Assembly: GCF_014280435.1 (NCBI RefSeq)
Contig: NZ_CP060388.1
Location: forward strand, 1,860,001 to 1,924,000
From: Sphingobium sp. KCTC 72723
Lineage (GTDB): Bacteria > Pseudomonadota > Alphaproteobacteria > Sphingomonadales > Sphingomonadaceae
Length of the DNA: 64,000 bases
Direction: 5' to 3'
Shown here: positions 1-9,304 of the stretch, in pieces
Position numbering within the stretch: the stretch's first letter is position 1
Layout: every line of letters begins with the position of its first letter
Notes under the pieces: model-generated
Database searches by the model: none
Seen by the model: only the letters and a program-made list of their open reading frames with translations
Told to the model about the DNA's origin: nothing
Translations under genes and position numbers: made by a program

Positions 1-731
1 GAGAGTGTCTCGCCCGACTGGAAACGCAAGTCCCAGCGGCGATTGCCGACCCAGGTCGCACCCGCCAGCATCGGCTTCAAAGCCGGGGCATTTTCCATCA
101 ACCGGTTCAGCCCCGCCGTCTGCCGGTTGGCAAAGGGACCGACCACCAGCGGCAGGTCCGGCATTGCGCTGGCCGAAACGGGTTGCAGCACCACGCCCGC
201 CACGTCGATCAGATGCAATTGCCCGCCATGCTGCCACACCGCGACCGGATCACGCTCCACGATGTCGACCACCAGCGTGTCGGGCAGGCGGCGCGAAATT
301 CGCGCATCCTTCACCCAGCCAAGGTTCAGCATTTCGGCCCGCACCTTTGGCAGGTCGAGCGAGAGCATGGAGCGATCCACCTGCCCCAGCGCAATATTAT
401 AGACCGCCAGTTCATCCATTCGCTCGACGCCGCGCACTTCGACCTTGTCGACTTCGAAGCCCGCACGCGCGGCCAGTTCCGCCGCCTGCTTCTGCGCCAT
501 GGCGGGCAGGCCGAAAATCATGGCAAGGGCAATGAGGACTGCGCCGAAAATGCCGACGATCGCCCAGCTGGCCAGCCGTTGCAGCGTCGCTTCGCTGATC
601 GGCAGCGCCTCGAAAAAGCGGTCGAGCGCGGACTGGCGCTTGAGCGCGCGGCCACGCCCGCCTTTCGTCGCCCTGCCCTTTGCGCTGCTCAGCCGTGCCG
701 TGCCGCCGCGCCTGATCCGTGCTTCAGCCAT
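1..731 (-). CDS. ftsQ: Cell division protein FtsQ (3' end cut by window edge)
   Basis: FtsQ is the bitopic inner-membrane scaffold that links early and late divisome proteins. Reading minus from ATG at 731, 243 codons are open to base 1; the family is usually about 300 residues, so some 60 C-terminal residues lie outside. A basic cytoplasmic tail (ARIRRGGTAR) precedes one membrane segment near residues 50-68, then a POTRA-type start (VDKVEVRGVERMDE) and the beta domain with VERDPVAVWQHGG. The ATG overlaps the ddl stop by 8 bases, so translation is probably coupled. It follows ddl as in other alphaproteobacterial dcw clusters, and ftsA and ftsZ should follow below base 1. The identity rests on context plus POTRA pattern and is secure. 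Confidence 0.93.
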   Translation of the reverse strand, partial: MAEARIRRGGTARLSSAKGRATKGGRGRALKRQSALDRFFEALPISEATLQRLASWAIVGIFGAVLIALAMIFGLPAMAQKQAAELAARAGFEVDKVEVRGVERMDELAVYNIALGQVDRSMLSLDLPKVRAEMLNLGWVKDARISRRLPDTLVVDIVERDPVAVWQHGGQLHLIDVAGVVLQPVSASAMPDLPLVVGPFANRQTAGLNRLMENAPALKPMLAGATWVGNRRWDLRFQSGETL

Positions 732-1674
732 GCGTGTTTCCTCCGGCGCGGCCCAGCGCTTCTGCGACAATAGTCTCTACCAGCGTGGCATAGTCAATGC
801 CGAGCTTTGCCGCCTGTTCGGGAACCAGACTGAGCGGCGTCATGCCCGGCTGGGTATTGACCTCCAGCAGATATAGCCCCGCGATCCCCTGTTCGTCGTC
901 CCAGCGGAAATCGGCCCGCGACGCGCCTTTGCAACCCAGCAACTGGTGCGACCGCAGCGCCAGCGCCTTGCACGCCTGCGTAATCTCGTCCGGTATCTCC
1001 GCGGGGCAGACATGTTCGGTCATGCCGTCGGTATATTTGGCATCGAAATCGTAAAAGCCGCTCTTGGGGCGCAATTCGGTGACCAGCAATGCTTCATCGC
1101 CCAGCACGGCAGTGGTCAGTTCACGCCCGCGAATATAGGATTCGGCCAGCAGTTCGGGAAAGTCCTGCCACGGGCCGACGCTATCGCGGCCGATGGGATT
1201 GCCATAATTGCCCTCCGCCGTGACGATCGCGACCCCGACCGAGCTGCCTTCATTGACCGGCTTCAACACATAAGGGCGCGGCAGCGGATCGCCCGCGAAC
1301 AGGCTCTCGCTTGTCACGATATGCCCGCCGGGCATGGGGATGCCGTGCGGCACCAGCGCCTGCTTGGTCAACTGCTTGTCGATCGCGATGACCGATGTGG
1401 CGAGGCAGGAGTGGGTGTAGGTCAGGCCCATCAGGTCCATCATCCCCTGCACCGTGCCATCTTCACCCGGAACGCCATGCAGCGCGTTGAAGATCACGTC
1501 CGCCTTCGTTTCGGAGAGGCGCGCCGCGACGTCCCGGTCCATGTCGATCCGCGTGACTGTGTGGCCGCGCGATTCCAGCGCCTTGGCAACGCCCTCCCCG
1601 CTCGACAGCGACACCGGGCGCTCCGCCGACCAGCCGCCCATCAGGACGGCAACATGCCAGGGACCGTGGGTCAT
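724..1674 (-). CDS. ddl: D-alanine--D-alanine ligase
   Basis: ATP-dependent ligase that makes D-Ala-D-Ala for MurF; cytosolic, ATP-grasp fold. The 316-residue product starts THGPWHVAVLMGGWSAE and has the nucleotide and substrate loop VNEGSSVGV and the metal-binding end EVNTQPGMTPLSL. The frame stays open to a GTG at 1683, but GGAG lies 8 bases before the ATG at 1674, which decides the start. The upstream gap to murB holds a REP-like palindrome, an unusual break in this otherwise tight operon. The last 8 bases overlap ftsQ. Length and motifs are those of the family. Confidence 0.96.
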   Translation of the reverse strand: MTHGPWHVAVLMGGWSAERPVSLSSGEGVAKALESRGHTVTRIDMDRDVAARLSETKADVIFNALHGVPGEDGTVQGMMDLMGLTYTHSCLATSVIAIDKQLTKQALVPHGIPMPGGHIVTSESLFAGDPLPRPYVLKPVNEGSSVGVAIVTAEGNYGNPIGRDSVGPWQDFPELLAESYIRGRELTTAVLGDEALLVTELRPKSGFYDFDAKYTDGMTEHVCPAEIPDEITQACKALALRSHQLLGCKGASRADFRWDDEQGIAGLYLLEVNTQPGMTPLSLVPEQAAKLGIDYATLVETIVAEALGRAGGNTHG

Positions 1675-1700
1675 GCGCAACACTCCGAAACAATATTCAC

Positions 1701-1807
1701 CGTCATCCCAGCGACCCGAAGGGCGGCGTGAGCCAACGCTGGGATCCCTCTGCCTTCTGACGCAGCGAGAAAAGAAAAGTGAGATCCCAGCCTGCGCTGG
1801 GATGACG
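1701..1807. repeat. REP-like palindromic element between murB and ddl
   Basis: The element begins CGTCATCCCAGCG (1701-1713) and ends with the exact reverse complement CGCTGGGATGACG (1795-1807). Internal GCTGGGATCCC and GATCCCAGC form shorter nested stems. The same 13-base ends recur at 4366-4453, and a variant at 30314-30424. It sits in the 148-bp gap between murB and ddl. As RNA it would fold into a long cruciform and may affect murB/ddl transcript stability. This is a dispersed intergenic palindrome family; no transposase of the RAYT type is in the window. Confidence 0.85.
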
Positions 1808-1822
1808 GAGTTGGAAGGCAGT

Positions 1823-2710
1823 TCACTTGCTCACCCCAACCCGCTGAATTTCCCATTCCAGCTCCACGCCACTCTTGTCCTTCACTCGCCGCCGCACTTC
1901 TTCGCCCAGCGCTTCGATGTCGCTACTGGTCGCATCGCCGGTGTTGAGCAGGAAGTTGGTGTGCTTTTCGCTCACCTGCGCGCCGCCCAGTTGCAACCCG
2001 CGACAGTCCGCTTCGTCCACAAGCTGCCACGCCTTATGCCCGTCCGGGTTCTTGAAGGTCGAACCGCCCGTCTTGCTGCGCAGCGGCTGGCTTTCCTCGC
2101 GCGCGGTGGCGATGCGGTCCATTTCCGCCTGAATGGCAGCCGGTTCGCCCGGTTTCCCAAAAAATGTCGCGCTGACCACCACTGCGCCGTCGGTCAGGTT
2201 GGAATGGCGATAGGTGTAGGCCAGGTCGCGTTTCAACAATGTCACCTGCTCGCCCGACCGCAGCACGACTTCGCATGAAACGAGAATGTCGCGCGTCTCC
2301 CGCCCATAAGCGCCGCCGTTCATCCGCACGAACCCGCCGACCGTGCCGGGAATGGAGCGGAGAAATTCCAGCCCCGCAATCCCCGCATCCCGCGCGGTCG
2401 ATGACACGAGAATGCCCGAAGCCCCGCCGCCGCAAACCAAAGTCGTCTCGTCCAGCCTCTCGACCGTCGCAAAGGGCTTGCCCAGCCGCACCACCACGCC
2501 CGGCACGCCGCCATCGCGCACGATCAGGTTGGATCCCAGCCCCAGCGCCATCACTGGAACCGCCGGGTCAAGCATCGCAAGGAAGTCGGACAGATCGTCC
2601 GCATCCTTCGGCTCGAACAGCCATTGCGCCGCGCCGCCCGCCTTGAACCAGACGAGCGGGGCCAGCGACGCATCCGCCTTCAACGTGCCGCGCACGGGTG
2701 GCAGGGCCAT
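1823..2710 (-). CDS. murB: UDP-N-acetylenolpyruvoylglucosamine reductase MurB
   Basis: FAD enzyme that reduces UDP-GlcNAc-enolpyruvate to UDP-MurNAc with NADPH, the second committed step of peptidoglycan synthesis. The 295-residue product shows the FAD-binding GLGSNLIVRDGG, SIPGTVGGFVRMNGGAYG, and the catalytic-serine region KTGGSTFKNP (GSFFKNP in many homologues). The C-terminal part QLGGAQVSEKHTNFLLN is typical of the type lacking a tyrosine loop insert. The frame is open far upstream through murC, but ATG 2710 gives the family N-terminus; a GTG two codons earlier is possible. It lies 8 bases after a 65-aa ORF in the dcw operon. Confidence 0.96.
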   Translation of the reverse strand: MALPPVRGTLKADASLAPLVWFKAGGAAQWLFEPKDADDLSDFLAMLDPAVPVMALGLGSNLIVRDGGVPGVVVRLGKPFATVERLDETTLVCGGGASGILVSSTARDAGIAGLEFLRSIPGTVGGFVRMNGGAYGRETRDILVSCEVVLRSGEQVTLLKRDLAYTYRHSNLTDGAVVVSATFFGKPGEPAAIQAEMDRIATAREESQPLRSKTGGSTFKNPDGHKAWQLVDEADCRGLQLGGAQVSEKHTNFLLNTGDATSSDIEALGEEVRRRVKDKSGVELEWEIQRVGVSK

Positions 2711-2718
2711 CGTGACGC

Positions 2719-2916
2719 TCAACCGCGCATCCCCCACAGGTTCATCCAGCTTTTCATTGCCTTCAGCCCCGCTTCGTTCGCCTGCGTGGCGGCCATGCCC
2801 GCCTCTACATTGCGCTGCGCCGTGTCGATCATGTCGCGGGCCGTTTCCACGCCCTGCATCTGCACGTCGATCATGCGCTTCTGCATTTCCAGCCCAACGG
2901 CGAACAGCTCGAACAT
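2719..2916 (-). CDS. Small 65-aa hypothetical protein between murC and murB
   Basis: Not a recognised dcw gene. The ATG shares its A with the murC stop (TGATG), and the stop lies 8 bases before the murB ATG, so the ORF fits exactly between two coupled genes; this is the main argument that it is real. The product ([20 protein letters not shown]... ending LWGMRG) is a single predicted amphipathic helix with regularly placed Met, Ile, Val and Ala, resembling a short phasin-like or coiled-coil segment. No signal peptide or membrane span is seen. Function unknown; cytosolic helix that may oligomerise or touch a Mur enzyme is only a guess. Confidence 0.72.
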   Translation of the reverse strand: MFELFAVGLEMQKRMIDVQMQGVETARDMIDTAQRNVEAGMAATQANEAGLKAMKSWMNLWGMRG

Positions 2917-4343
2917 CAGACGGTTTCCTTGACCTTGGCGGAAACGGCAACGGCCAGCCCCGCCGCCCATTTGGTGATGTCGCCCGCCCCCAGGCAAATG
3001 ACCATATCGTCCGCCTGAATATCCGCCGCCAGCGCACTCGCCAGCGCATCGGCGTCCGCCACGGTGGAGGCGTGGCGATGGCCCCGGCGCTTGAGGCCAG
3101 CAACCAGCGCGGCACTGTCCACGCCCTCGATCGGCTGTTCGCCAGCGGTATAGACGGGCGCGGCATAGACGATATCCGCGTCGTTGAACGCCTGCTGGAA
3201 CTCATCCATCAAATCACGCAACCGGGTGAATCGATGCGGCTGGACCACGGCGATCACGCGCCCCTGCGCGCCCTCCCGCGCGGCGGCGAGAACGGCCTTT
3301 ATCTCGACCGGGTGATGACCATAATCGTCGATGACGGTCGCCGCGCCTGCCCCGACCACAATCTCGCCAACCTTGGTAAAGCGCCGCTTCACCCCGCCAA
3401 ACTTGGCAAAGCCGGTCTGGATCGTCGCGTCATCAATGCCCATGTGCAGCGCCACGCCGATCGCCGCCATCGCGTTCAGCACATTGTGACGGCCGGGCAT
3501 CGGCATTTCGATCCCCTCGATCTTGCGGGTGGAACCGTCTCGCTCGCGCACCTGTATGTCGAAACGGTTGCCGCCGGGGAAGCTGACGACATTGTCGCCA
3601 CGAATGTCCGCCTGCGCCGAAAAGCCATAGGTGACGATCCGCCGGTCCTGCACGCGCGGCAAAATCGCCTGCACTTCGGGATGGTCGAGGCACAGCAAGG
3701 CCGCGCCATAGAAGGGAACATTGCCGACAAATTCGACAAAGGCGTCCTTCACCCGATCGAAGCTGCCATAATGGTCCAGATGTTCGGGGTCGATATTGGT
3801 GACGACCGCAATCGTGCCGTCCAGCCGCAAGAAGCTGCCGTCGCTCTCATCGGCTTCAACGACCATCCAGTCGCTATTGCCCAACCGTGCGTTGGAACCA
3901 TAGCTGTTGATGATGCCGCCATTGATGACCGTCGGGTCCACCCCGCCCGCGTCCAGCAGCGCCGCAACCATCGACGTCGTCGTGGTCTTGCCATGCGTGC
4001 CAGCGATGGCGACAGTGGATTTCAGCCGCATCAGTTCGGCGAGCATTTCCGCCCGGCGGATCACAGGCACGCGGCTTTCCAGCGCCAGTTCGACTTCCGG
4101 GTTGTCGCGCTTGATCGCGGTGGACGTGACGACCACGGCCGCATCGCCCAGATTTTCCGCCCTATGGCCAATCATCACGCGAATGCCCTTGGCCCGCAGC
4201 CCTTCGACCACATAGCCTTCCGCCACGTCCGACCCCTGAACGTCATAGCCCAGATTGTGCATCACCTCGGCGATACCGGACATGCCGATGCCGCCGATGC
4301 CGATGAAATGGATCGTGCCGATGTCCGTGCCGACACCCTTCAT
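2916..4343 (-). CDS. murC: UDP-N-acetylmuramate--L-alanine ligase MurC
   Basis: Adds L-Ala to UDP-MurNAc using ATP, the first amino-acid ligation of the stem peptide. The 475-residue product has the N-terminal Rossmann motif [15 protein letters not shown], the Mur ligase P-loop [12 protein letters not shown] near residues 113-124, the central [11 protein letters not shown] segment and the C-terminal [10 protein letters not shown]. Length and order of domains match MurC. Its stop overlaps the following small ORF by one base. Upstream, a REP-like element separates it from murG. Confidence 0.97.
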   Translation of the reverse strand: MKGVGTDIGTIHFIGIGGIGMSGIAEVMHNLGYDVQGSDVAEGYVVEGLRAKGIRVMIGHRAENLGDAAVVVTSTAIKRDNPEVELALESRVPVIRRAEMLAELMRLKSTVAIAGTHGKTTTTSMVAALLDAGGVDPTVINGGIINSYGSNARLGNSDWMVVEADESDGSFLRLDGTIAVVTNIDPEHLDHYGSFDRVKDAFVEFVGNVPFYGAALLCLDHPEVQAILPRVQDRRIVTYGFSAQADIRGDNVVSFPGGNRFDIQVRERDGSTRKIEGIEMPMPGRHNVLNAMAAIGVALHMGIDDATIQTGFAKFGGVKRRFTKVGEIVVGAGAATVIDDYGHHPVEIKAVLAAAREGAQGRVIAVVQPHRFTRLRDLMDEFQQAFNDADIVYAAPVYTAGEQPIEGVDSAALVAGLKRRGHRHASTVADADALASALAADIQADDMVICLGAGDITKWAAGLAVAVSAKVKETV

Positions 4344-4365
4344 GCGATAAACTCCAAAACTACAC

Positions 4366-4453
4366 CGTCATCCCAGCGAAGGCTGGGATCTCTCTTATCT
4401 TTAAGAGCGACCGGGGAAAAAGAAGGGTGATCCCAGCTTTCGCTGGGATGACG
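4366..4453. repeat. REP-like palindromic element between murG and murC
   Basis: Ends CGTCATCCCAGCG (4366-4378) and CGCTGGGATGACG (4441-4453) are perfect inverted repeats and identical to the ends of the 1701-1807 element. Just inside, AAGGCTGGGATC and GATCCCAGCTTTCG form secondary stems. It occupies most of the 124-bp murG-murC gap. Two copies 2.6 kb apart in the same operon could recombine or form alternative RNA pairings. Confidence 0.85.
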
Positions 4454-4467
4454 AAGGAACATGCAGC

Positions 4468-5649
4468 TCACGCTGGAACCCCCGCCAGATTGAGGCTGGT
4501 CGGCGTCGGCCCGACTCGTACCGGATCGTTGACGATCGGCGCCTGGCCGATGCTTTCGAGCAAGTCCGCCATGTCACGCGCAGCATTGGGACGGCCGCAG
4601 CCTCGCGCGCGCTTCGCCGCATTCTGCAACGCGCCCGGCTCCATCGCCATTTTCTGCATCTGCTTGGCCAGTTCCACGGCGGTAAAACGCGCCTGGCTGA
4701 TCGTCCGCGCGCCGCCTGCCTGCGTCATTTCGCGGGCATTGGCGGTCTGGTGATCGTCCATCGCGCTGGGCAGCGGGATCAGGATCGCCGGGCGGCCCGC
4801 GCAGGTCAGTTCCGCCAGCGTCGAAGCGCCGGCCCGCGCAATCACCAGATGCGACCAGCCCAGCTTTTCCGGCACATCGTTGAAATAGGTCGCCAGATCA
4901 GCGGGAATTTCCATCTCTGCATAGGTTTTACGGACCCGGTCGATATCCTCGGCCCGGCATTGCTGTGTCACCTGCAAGCGGCGGCGCAGCGCGACGGGCA
5001 GCATCGACAGCCCCTCCGGCACTATGCTCGACAATATCGTCGCGCCCTGACTGCCGCCGATCACCAGCACACGAAACACGCTCTCGTCGGTCAACGCGGG
5101 GAAATCCTCCTCGCGCAGCGCCTTGACTTCCTCGCGCACCGGATTGCCGACCAGATGCACCTTGCCCGCATATTTGGGCTTCAACCGCTCCACCCCCGGA
5201 TAGGCAGTCGCAATCGCATCGACTCGCCCGGCCAGCAGACGGTTGACCCGGCCCAACACCGCATTTTGTTCATGCACCGCCGTCGGGATGCCATCGGCCA
5301 GCGCGCCCAGCAGCGCGGGCATGGCAGGGTAGCCGCCAAAGCCGACCACGGCAGTCGGCCGGAACGTCTCGTTCAATCGGCGCGCCATCGCGCGGCCTGC
5401 CAATATGCCCTTGATCGCGGCGGGCCAGCTTGCCGGGCTTTTGGTCATCCGCCCGGCGGGCAGGACATGGACCTGCGCCCTGTTACCATCGACTGCGTCG
5501 AATATGCCGGGGATCTTCGCGCCACGCGCATCGGTGACCAAGGCGACATGATGACCGCGCGCCATCAACTCCTCCGCCACGGCATGGGCGGGGATCATAT
5601 GACCACCCGTCCCACCGGCGGCGAGGACGAAATGCCGGGAAATGCTCAT
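4468..5649 (-). CDS. murG: UDP-GlcNAc:undecaprenyl-PP-MurNAc-pentapeptide transferase MurG
   Basis: GT-B glycosyltransferase that turns lipid I into lipid II on the inner face of the membrane. The 393-residue product has the N-terminal glycine loop LAAGGTGGHMIPA, the lipid-side VGFGGYPAMPALLGAL, and the C-terminal UDP-GlcNAc site VIGGSQGA and ARAGASTLAELTCAGRP. ATG 5649 overlaps the ftsW stop as ATGA; the longer open frame upstream lies within ftsW and has no family N-terminus. The product ends just before the REP-like element. Confidence 0.96.
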   Translation of the reverse strand: MSISRHFVLAAGGTGGHMIPAHAVAEELMARGHHVALVTDARGAKIPGIFDAVDGNRAQVHVLPAGRMTKSPASWPAAIKGILAGRAMARRLNETFRPTAVVGFGGYPAMPALLGALADGIPTAVHEQNAVLGRVNRLLAGRVDAIATAYPGVERLKPKYAGKVHLVGNPVREEVKALREEDFPALTDESVFRVLVIGGSQGATILSSIVPEGLSMLPVALRRRLQVTQQCRAEDIDRVRKTYAEMEIPADLATYFNDVPEKLGWSHLVIARAGASTLAELTCAGRPAILIPLPSAMDDHQTANAREMTQAGGARTISQARFTAVELAKQMQKMAMEPGALQNAAKRARGCGRPNAARDMADLLESIGQAPIVNDPVRVGPTPTSLNLAGVPA

Positions 5650-6872
5650 CGACCACTCCATTTGACGACCGTGTGCCGACCCATGAAGGGGTTGCGTCGC
5701 GTGAAGGCGAGCAACAGGCCGACGCCGATGCAAAGCGCCAGCATAGAGGAGCCGCCATAGCTGATAAAGGGCAGCGTCATCCCCTTTGACGGAAATATCT
5801 GCGCATTGACGCCCATGTTGATGATCGCCTGCACCCCCAATTGCGTGGTCAGGCCCGCCGCCGCCAATATGATGAAACTGTCCTCCTCATCCAGCAGACG
5901 CAGCAGCACCCGCACGATGATGGCCAGGTAGACGCAGGCAATGGCGATGCACGCCAGCAGGCCGAACTCCTCCCCGATCACGGAAAAGATATAGTCGGTA
6001 TGCGCTTCGGGCAGGCGGAACTTATGCTGTCCTCCGCCCGGTCCCACGCCGGTAAAGCCGCCATGGGTGATGGTGCGGAACGCCAGGTCGGTCTGGTCCG
6101 GTCCGCTATCCAGGCTGACACCGATGCCCAGAAAATCATTCACGCGCTGGCGACCGTTTTCGTAGAACATATAGACTGCCACCAGCCCCACCAGCGCCAG
6201 CCCGCCCATCGCGCCGATGAAGCGCATCGACACGCCTGACAGCAGCAGCAACACGCCCCAGCAGGCGCAGAAAATGACCGTCTGGCCAAAGTCGGGCTGG
6301 CGCATCAGCACCAGCCCAATCAGCGCGGTCATCACCCCGGTCAGCGGAATGACGGGCAGATTTTCATCCTTGCCGCGCAGCGACAGCAGCCAGGCCAGCG
6401 TCACGACATAGACAGGCTTCAGGAACTCGGACGGCTGGAACCGGAAACCGGGCAGGTCGATCCAGCGTTTCGCGCCATTCACCGTGCTGCCCAGCACCGG
6501 CACGAACAACAACATGACGAAGAAGAATACCGCGCCAAACGTCGCCAGCCGCCGCGCCTGTTGCCGGGGCAGCATGGAAATGACCAGCATGATCGGCAGG
6601 CCGATGAACACCCACATCAACTGACGCCAGAAATAGAGCAGCGGATTGACCGCAATCGTCGCCGTCGAACGGTCGATCGCCGCCACCGGCGACGCGGCGG
6701 CCACCGCCACCAGCCCGATCGCCATCAGCGCGACGATCAGCGACAACAGCACCCGGTCGATTTCCCAGAACCAGATGGCGAGCGCCGTGCGTTCGCGCGG
6801 CACGGTGCGGGTCTTGAAGCCCTTCACCAATTCGCCTGCCCTGAACATCGCCGTCGCCCCTTTTCTACTCAT
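5646..6872 (-). CDS. ftsW: Lipid II polymerase FtsW (SEDS family)
   Basis: Multi-pass septal peptidoglycan glycosyltransferase that works with FtsI. About ten hydrophobic segments are visible. SEDS signatures include GFRFQPSEFLKP, the periplasmic TGVGPGGGQHKFRLPEAHTD and the end FISYGGSSML. It overlaps murG by ATGA and follows murD after 21 bases. Start is uncertain: ATG 6872 gives 408 residues, but AGGGG lies 8 bases before an in-frame ATG at 6848, which would give 400. Either keeps a cytoplasmic basic N-terminus. Confidence 0.95.
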   Translation of the reverse strand: MSRKGATAMFRAGELVKGFKTRTVPRERTALAIWFWEIDRVLLSLIVALMAIGLVAVAAASPVAAIDRSTATIAVNPLLYFWRQLMWVFIGLPIMLVISMLPRQQARRLATFGAVFFFVMLLFVPVLGSTVNGAKRWIDLPGFRFQPSEFLKPVYVVTLAWLLSLRGKDENLPVIPLTGVMTALIGLVLMRQPDFGQTVIFCACWGVLLLLSGVSMRFIGAMGGLALVGLVAVYMFYENGRQRVNDFLGIGVSLDSGPDQTDLAFRTITHGGFTGVGPGGGQHKFRLPEAHTDYIFSVIGEEFGLLACIAIACVYLAIIVRVLLRLLDEEDSFIILAAAGLTTQLGVQAIINMGVNAQIFPSKGMTLPFISYGGSSMLALCIGVGLLLAFTRRNPFMGRHTVVKWSGR

Positions 6873-6893
6873 GCCCCCGTACCTTGTCCGTCT

Positions 6894-8225
6894 TTACTCC
6901 AGAGCCGCGACCGCCGCCACGAAGGCATCGCCGCGCGCCTCGAAATCGCGGAACTGGTCGAAACTGGCGCAGGCGGGTGACAACAGCACGACATCGCCCG
7001 GCTGTGCGATACGCGCGGCCCGGCGGACGGCGGCGCTTAGCATTTCACTGTCGTCCACCGCCATAGCGGGACGCAGCAGGTCAGCGAACATATGCCCCGC
7101 TTCGCCGATGGTATAGGCGTGCGCGACATTGCCGAAATGGGGGACGCATTCGTCCAGATTGTCGGACTTGGCGACCCCGCCGACGATCCAGTGGATGCGC
7201 GGACGCCCATCGACCGGCGGCCATGCCGCCAGCGCAGGCGCGGTGGACGCCGCGTTCGTCGCCTTGCTGTCGTTGACGTAAAGCACGCCGTTGCGGGTAC
7301 CAATGGCCTGCATCCGGTGAGGGAGCGAGGCGTAGCTGGCGAGGGCATTTGCAATGCTGGCTTCGTCGATGCCCAGCGCTTTGGCGACAGCGGTAGCTGC
7401 GGCGGCGTTCTGTGCATTGTGCGGCCCTTGCAACGCGGGCCAGTTGACTTGATCGGCAGGGTCTATCGACAGACCATTGAATTGCCGCATATTTTCCCAA
7501 CGTCCGAAATTATGCTCAAGTTTGTAAAAAACATCATCGGCTTCGCGATCATCTTCACCGATTAAGCCAACATGTTCGTTTGATTGCAAAGTGAAGAGAC
7601 GCATCTTCGACGCAATATAGCCCGCAAACCCGTCATAACGATCGAGATGATCGGGCGTGATGTTCAACAACACCGCCACGTCGCAATCCAGGCTATAAGT
7701 CAGGTCGATCTGATAACTCGACAGCTCCAGCACATAGACGCCCACGCCATGCAGGTTCGGTTCCAGCGGCGGCTGGCTCAGCACCGGCAGGCCGATATTG
7801 CCGCCCATGACCGTCGGATAGCCCGCCTGTTCGATGATATGGTGGATCAGCGCCGTCGTGGTCGATTTGCCATTGGTGCCGGTGATGCCGACGACCTTGT
7901 GCGGCGGCAAAGTCGGCCGCGCCAGCGCGAACAGCTCGATGTCACCAATGACCGGCACCCCTGCCAGCTTCGCCCGCGACGCGATCGGGTGGCGGTTCAG
8001 CGGCACGCCCGGCGATACGACGATGCCGTCGAAGCCGGACAGGTCGATTTCCATCGGATCGCCCAGTTCCGCGCGTCCCTCGACCTGCGCCCGCGCCGTT
8101 TCCTGACTGTCCCATGCGACGACCCGCGCACCGCTCGCCAGCAGCGTCTCGACGGTGGCAAGCCCCGACCGTGCCAGCCCCAGCACGGCGTAGGTCTTGC
8201 CCGCAAAAGCCTCCGAAACGATCAT
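6894..8225 (-). CDS. murD: UDP-N-acetylmuramoyl-L-alanine--D-glutamate ligase MurD
   Basis: Adds D-Glu to UDP-MurNAc-L-Ala. The 443-residue product begins IVSEAFAGKTYAVLGLARSG (Rossmann substrate domain), carries the P-loop VVGITGTNGKSTTTAL, the carbamylated-lysine region NHDPDHLDRYDG-like ITPDHLDRYDG, and the C-terminal domain with IHWIVGG and LLSPACASFDQF. All are MurD hallmarks. It begins two bases after the mraY stop, so the two are co-transcribed. Confidence 0.96.
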   Translation of the reverse strand: MIVSEAFAGKTYAVLGLARSGLATVETLLASGARVVAWDSQETARAQVEGRAELGDPMEIDLSGFDGIVVSPGVPLNRHPIASRAKLAGVPVIGDIELFALARPTLPPHKVVGITGTNGKSTTTALIHHIIEQAGYPTVMGGNIGLPVLSQPPLEPNLHGVGVYVLELSSYQIDLTYSLDCDVAVLLNITPDHLDRYDGFAGYIASKMRLFTLQSNEHVGLIGEDDREADDVFYKLEHNFGRWENMRQFNGLSIDPADQVNWPALQGPHNAQNAAAATAVAKALGIDEASIANALASYASLPHRMQAIGTRNGVLYVNDSKATNAASTAPALAAWPPVDGRPRIHWIVGGVAKSDNLDECVPHFGNVAHAYTIGEAGHMFADLLRPAMAVDDSEMLSAAVRRAARIAQPGDVVLLSPACASFDQFRDFEARGDAFVAAVAALE

Positions 8226-8227
8226 CC

Positions 8228-9301
8228 TTACCTCAGCTTCAACGTGGCAAGCCCGGCCAGCGCCAGCACGAAAGCGATGATCCAGAAACGGATCACCACG
8301 GTCGGTTCGGCCCAGCCCAGCTGCTCGAAATGATGGTGGATCGGCGCCATCTTGAACACCCGCTTGCCAGTGCGCTTGTAGAAGAACACCTGAATGATGA
8401 CGCTCATCGCTTCGACCACGAACAGCCCGCCGATGATACCCAGCACGATTTCATGATGCGCCGTAACCGCGATCACGCCAATCGTCCCGCCAAGCGCGAG
8501 CGATCCGGTATCGCCCATGAACACGGCGGCAGGCGGCGCGTTGAACCACAGAAACGCCAGCCCCGCACCAATGATCGCCCCGCACAATATCGTCAGGTTG
8601 CCTGCCCCCGGCACATGGGGAATACCCAGATATTCGGCGAAATCCGCGCGCCCGACCAGATAGACGATCAGCATGAACGCGAGGCAGGCGATGATGACCG
8701 GCATCGTCGCCAGTCCGTCCAGCCCGTCGGTCAGGTTCACCGCATTGCCGAATGCCACGATGACGAAGGCGGCAAAGCAGAAGTAGAACGGCCCCAGCTC
8801 GATCGCCGGGCCATTGTAGAAAGGCACATAGAGCGCGGTATTGCCATGCTGGTGGACGATCATCCACGCCGCGATTCCCGCGATCAGAAACTCCGCCAGC
8901 AACCGCGCCTTGCCCGACAGCCCCTTGTGGCTGGCCTTGGTCACCTTGTCATAATCGTCCATGAAGCCGATCGCGCCGAAGCCCAGCGTCACGAACAGGC
9001 AGGCCCAGACATAGGTGGACGACAGGTCCATCCACAACAGCACCGAAATGACCATGGACGTCAGGATCATAAGGCCGCCCATGGTCGGCGTGCCGCGCTT
9101 GGCCAGATGCGTCTGCGGCCCGTCCTCGCGGATCGGCTGCCCCTTGCCCTGCCGCACGCGCAGCCAGCCGATGAATTTGGGACCGATGACGAGGCCAATG
9201 ATGAGCGCGGTAAAGATCGCCGCACCCGCGCGGAAGGACAGATAGCGGATGAGGTTGAAAACCCCCGCAAAATCCATGGTCTGGGCCAGCCAGTAAAGCA
9301 T
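8228..9301 (-). CDS. mraY: Phospho-N-acetylmuramoyl-pentapeptide transferase MraY
   Basis: Integral membrane enzyme that moves phospho-MurNAc-pentapeptide from UDP to undecaprenyl phosphate, making lipid I. The 357-residue product has about ten membrane spans and the catalytic loops [30 protein letters not shown] and the APIHHHFE histidine motif. It starts three bases past the murF stop. Length is normal for Gram-negative MraY. Confidence 0.97.
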   Translation of the reverse strand: MLYWLAQTMDFAGVFNLIRYLSFRAGAAIFTALIIGLVIGPKFIGWLRVRQGKGQPIREDGPQTHLAKRGTPTMGGLMILTSMVISVLLWMDLSSTYVWACLFVTLGFGAIGFMDDYDKVTKASHKGLSGKARLLAEFLIAGIAAWMIVHQHGNTALYVPFYNGPAIELGPFYFCFAAFVIVAFGNAVNLTDGLDGLATMPVIIACLAFMLIVYLVGRADFAEYLGIPHVPGAGNLTILCGAIIGAGLAFLWFNAPPAAVFMGDTGSLALGGTIGVIAVTAHHEIVLGIIGGLFVVEAMSVIIQVFFYKRTGKRVFKMAPIHHHFEQLGWAEPTVVIRFWIIAFVLALAGLATLKLR

Positions 9302-9304
9302 CTG

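Noticed and set aside
2343..4430. 695-codon open frame on the plus strand opposite murB/murC
   Set aside because: It is antisense to genes with complete family motifs; long mirror frames are usual at this GC content and the product is rich in Arg/His/Pro without any domain.
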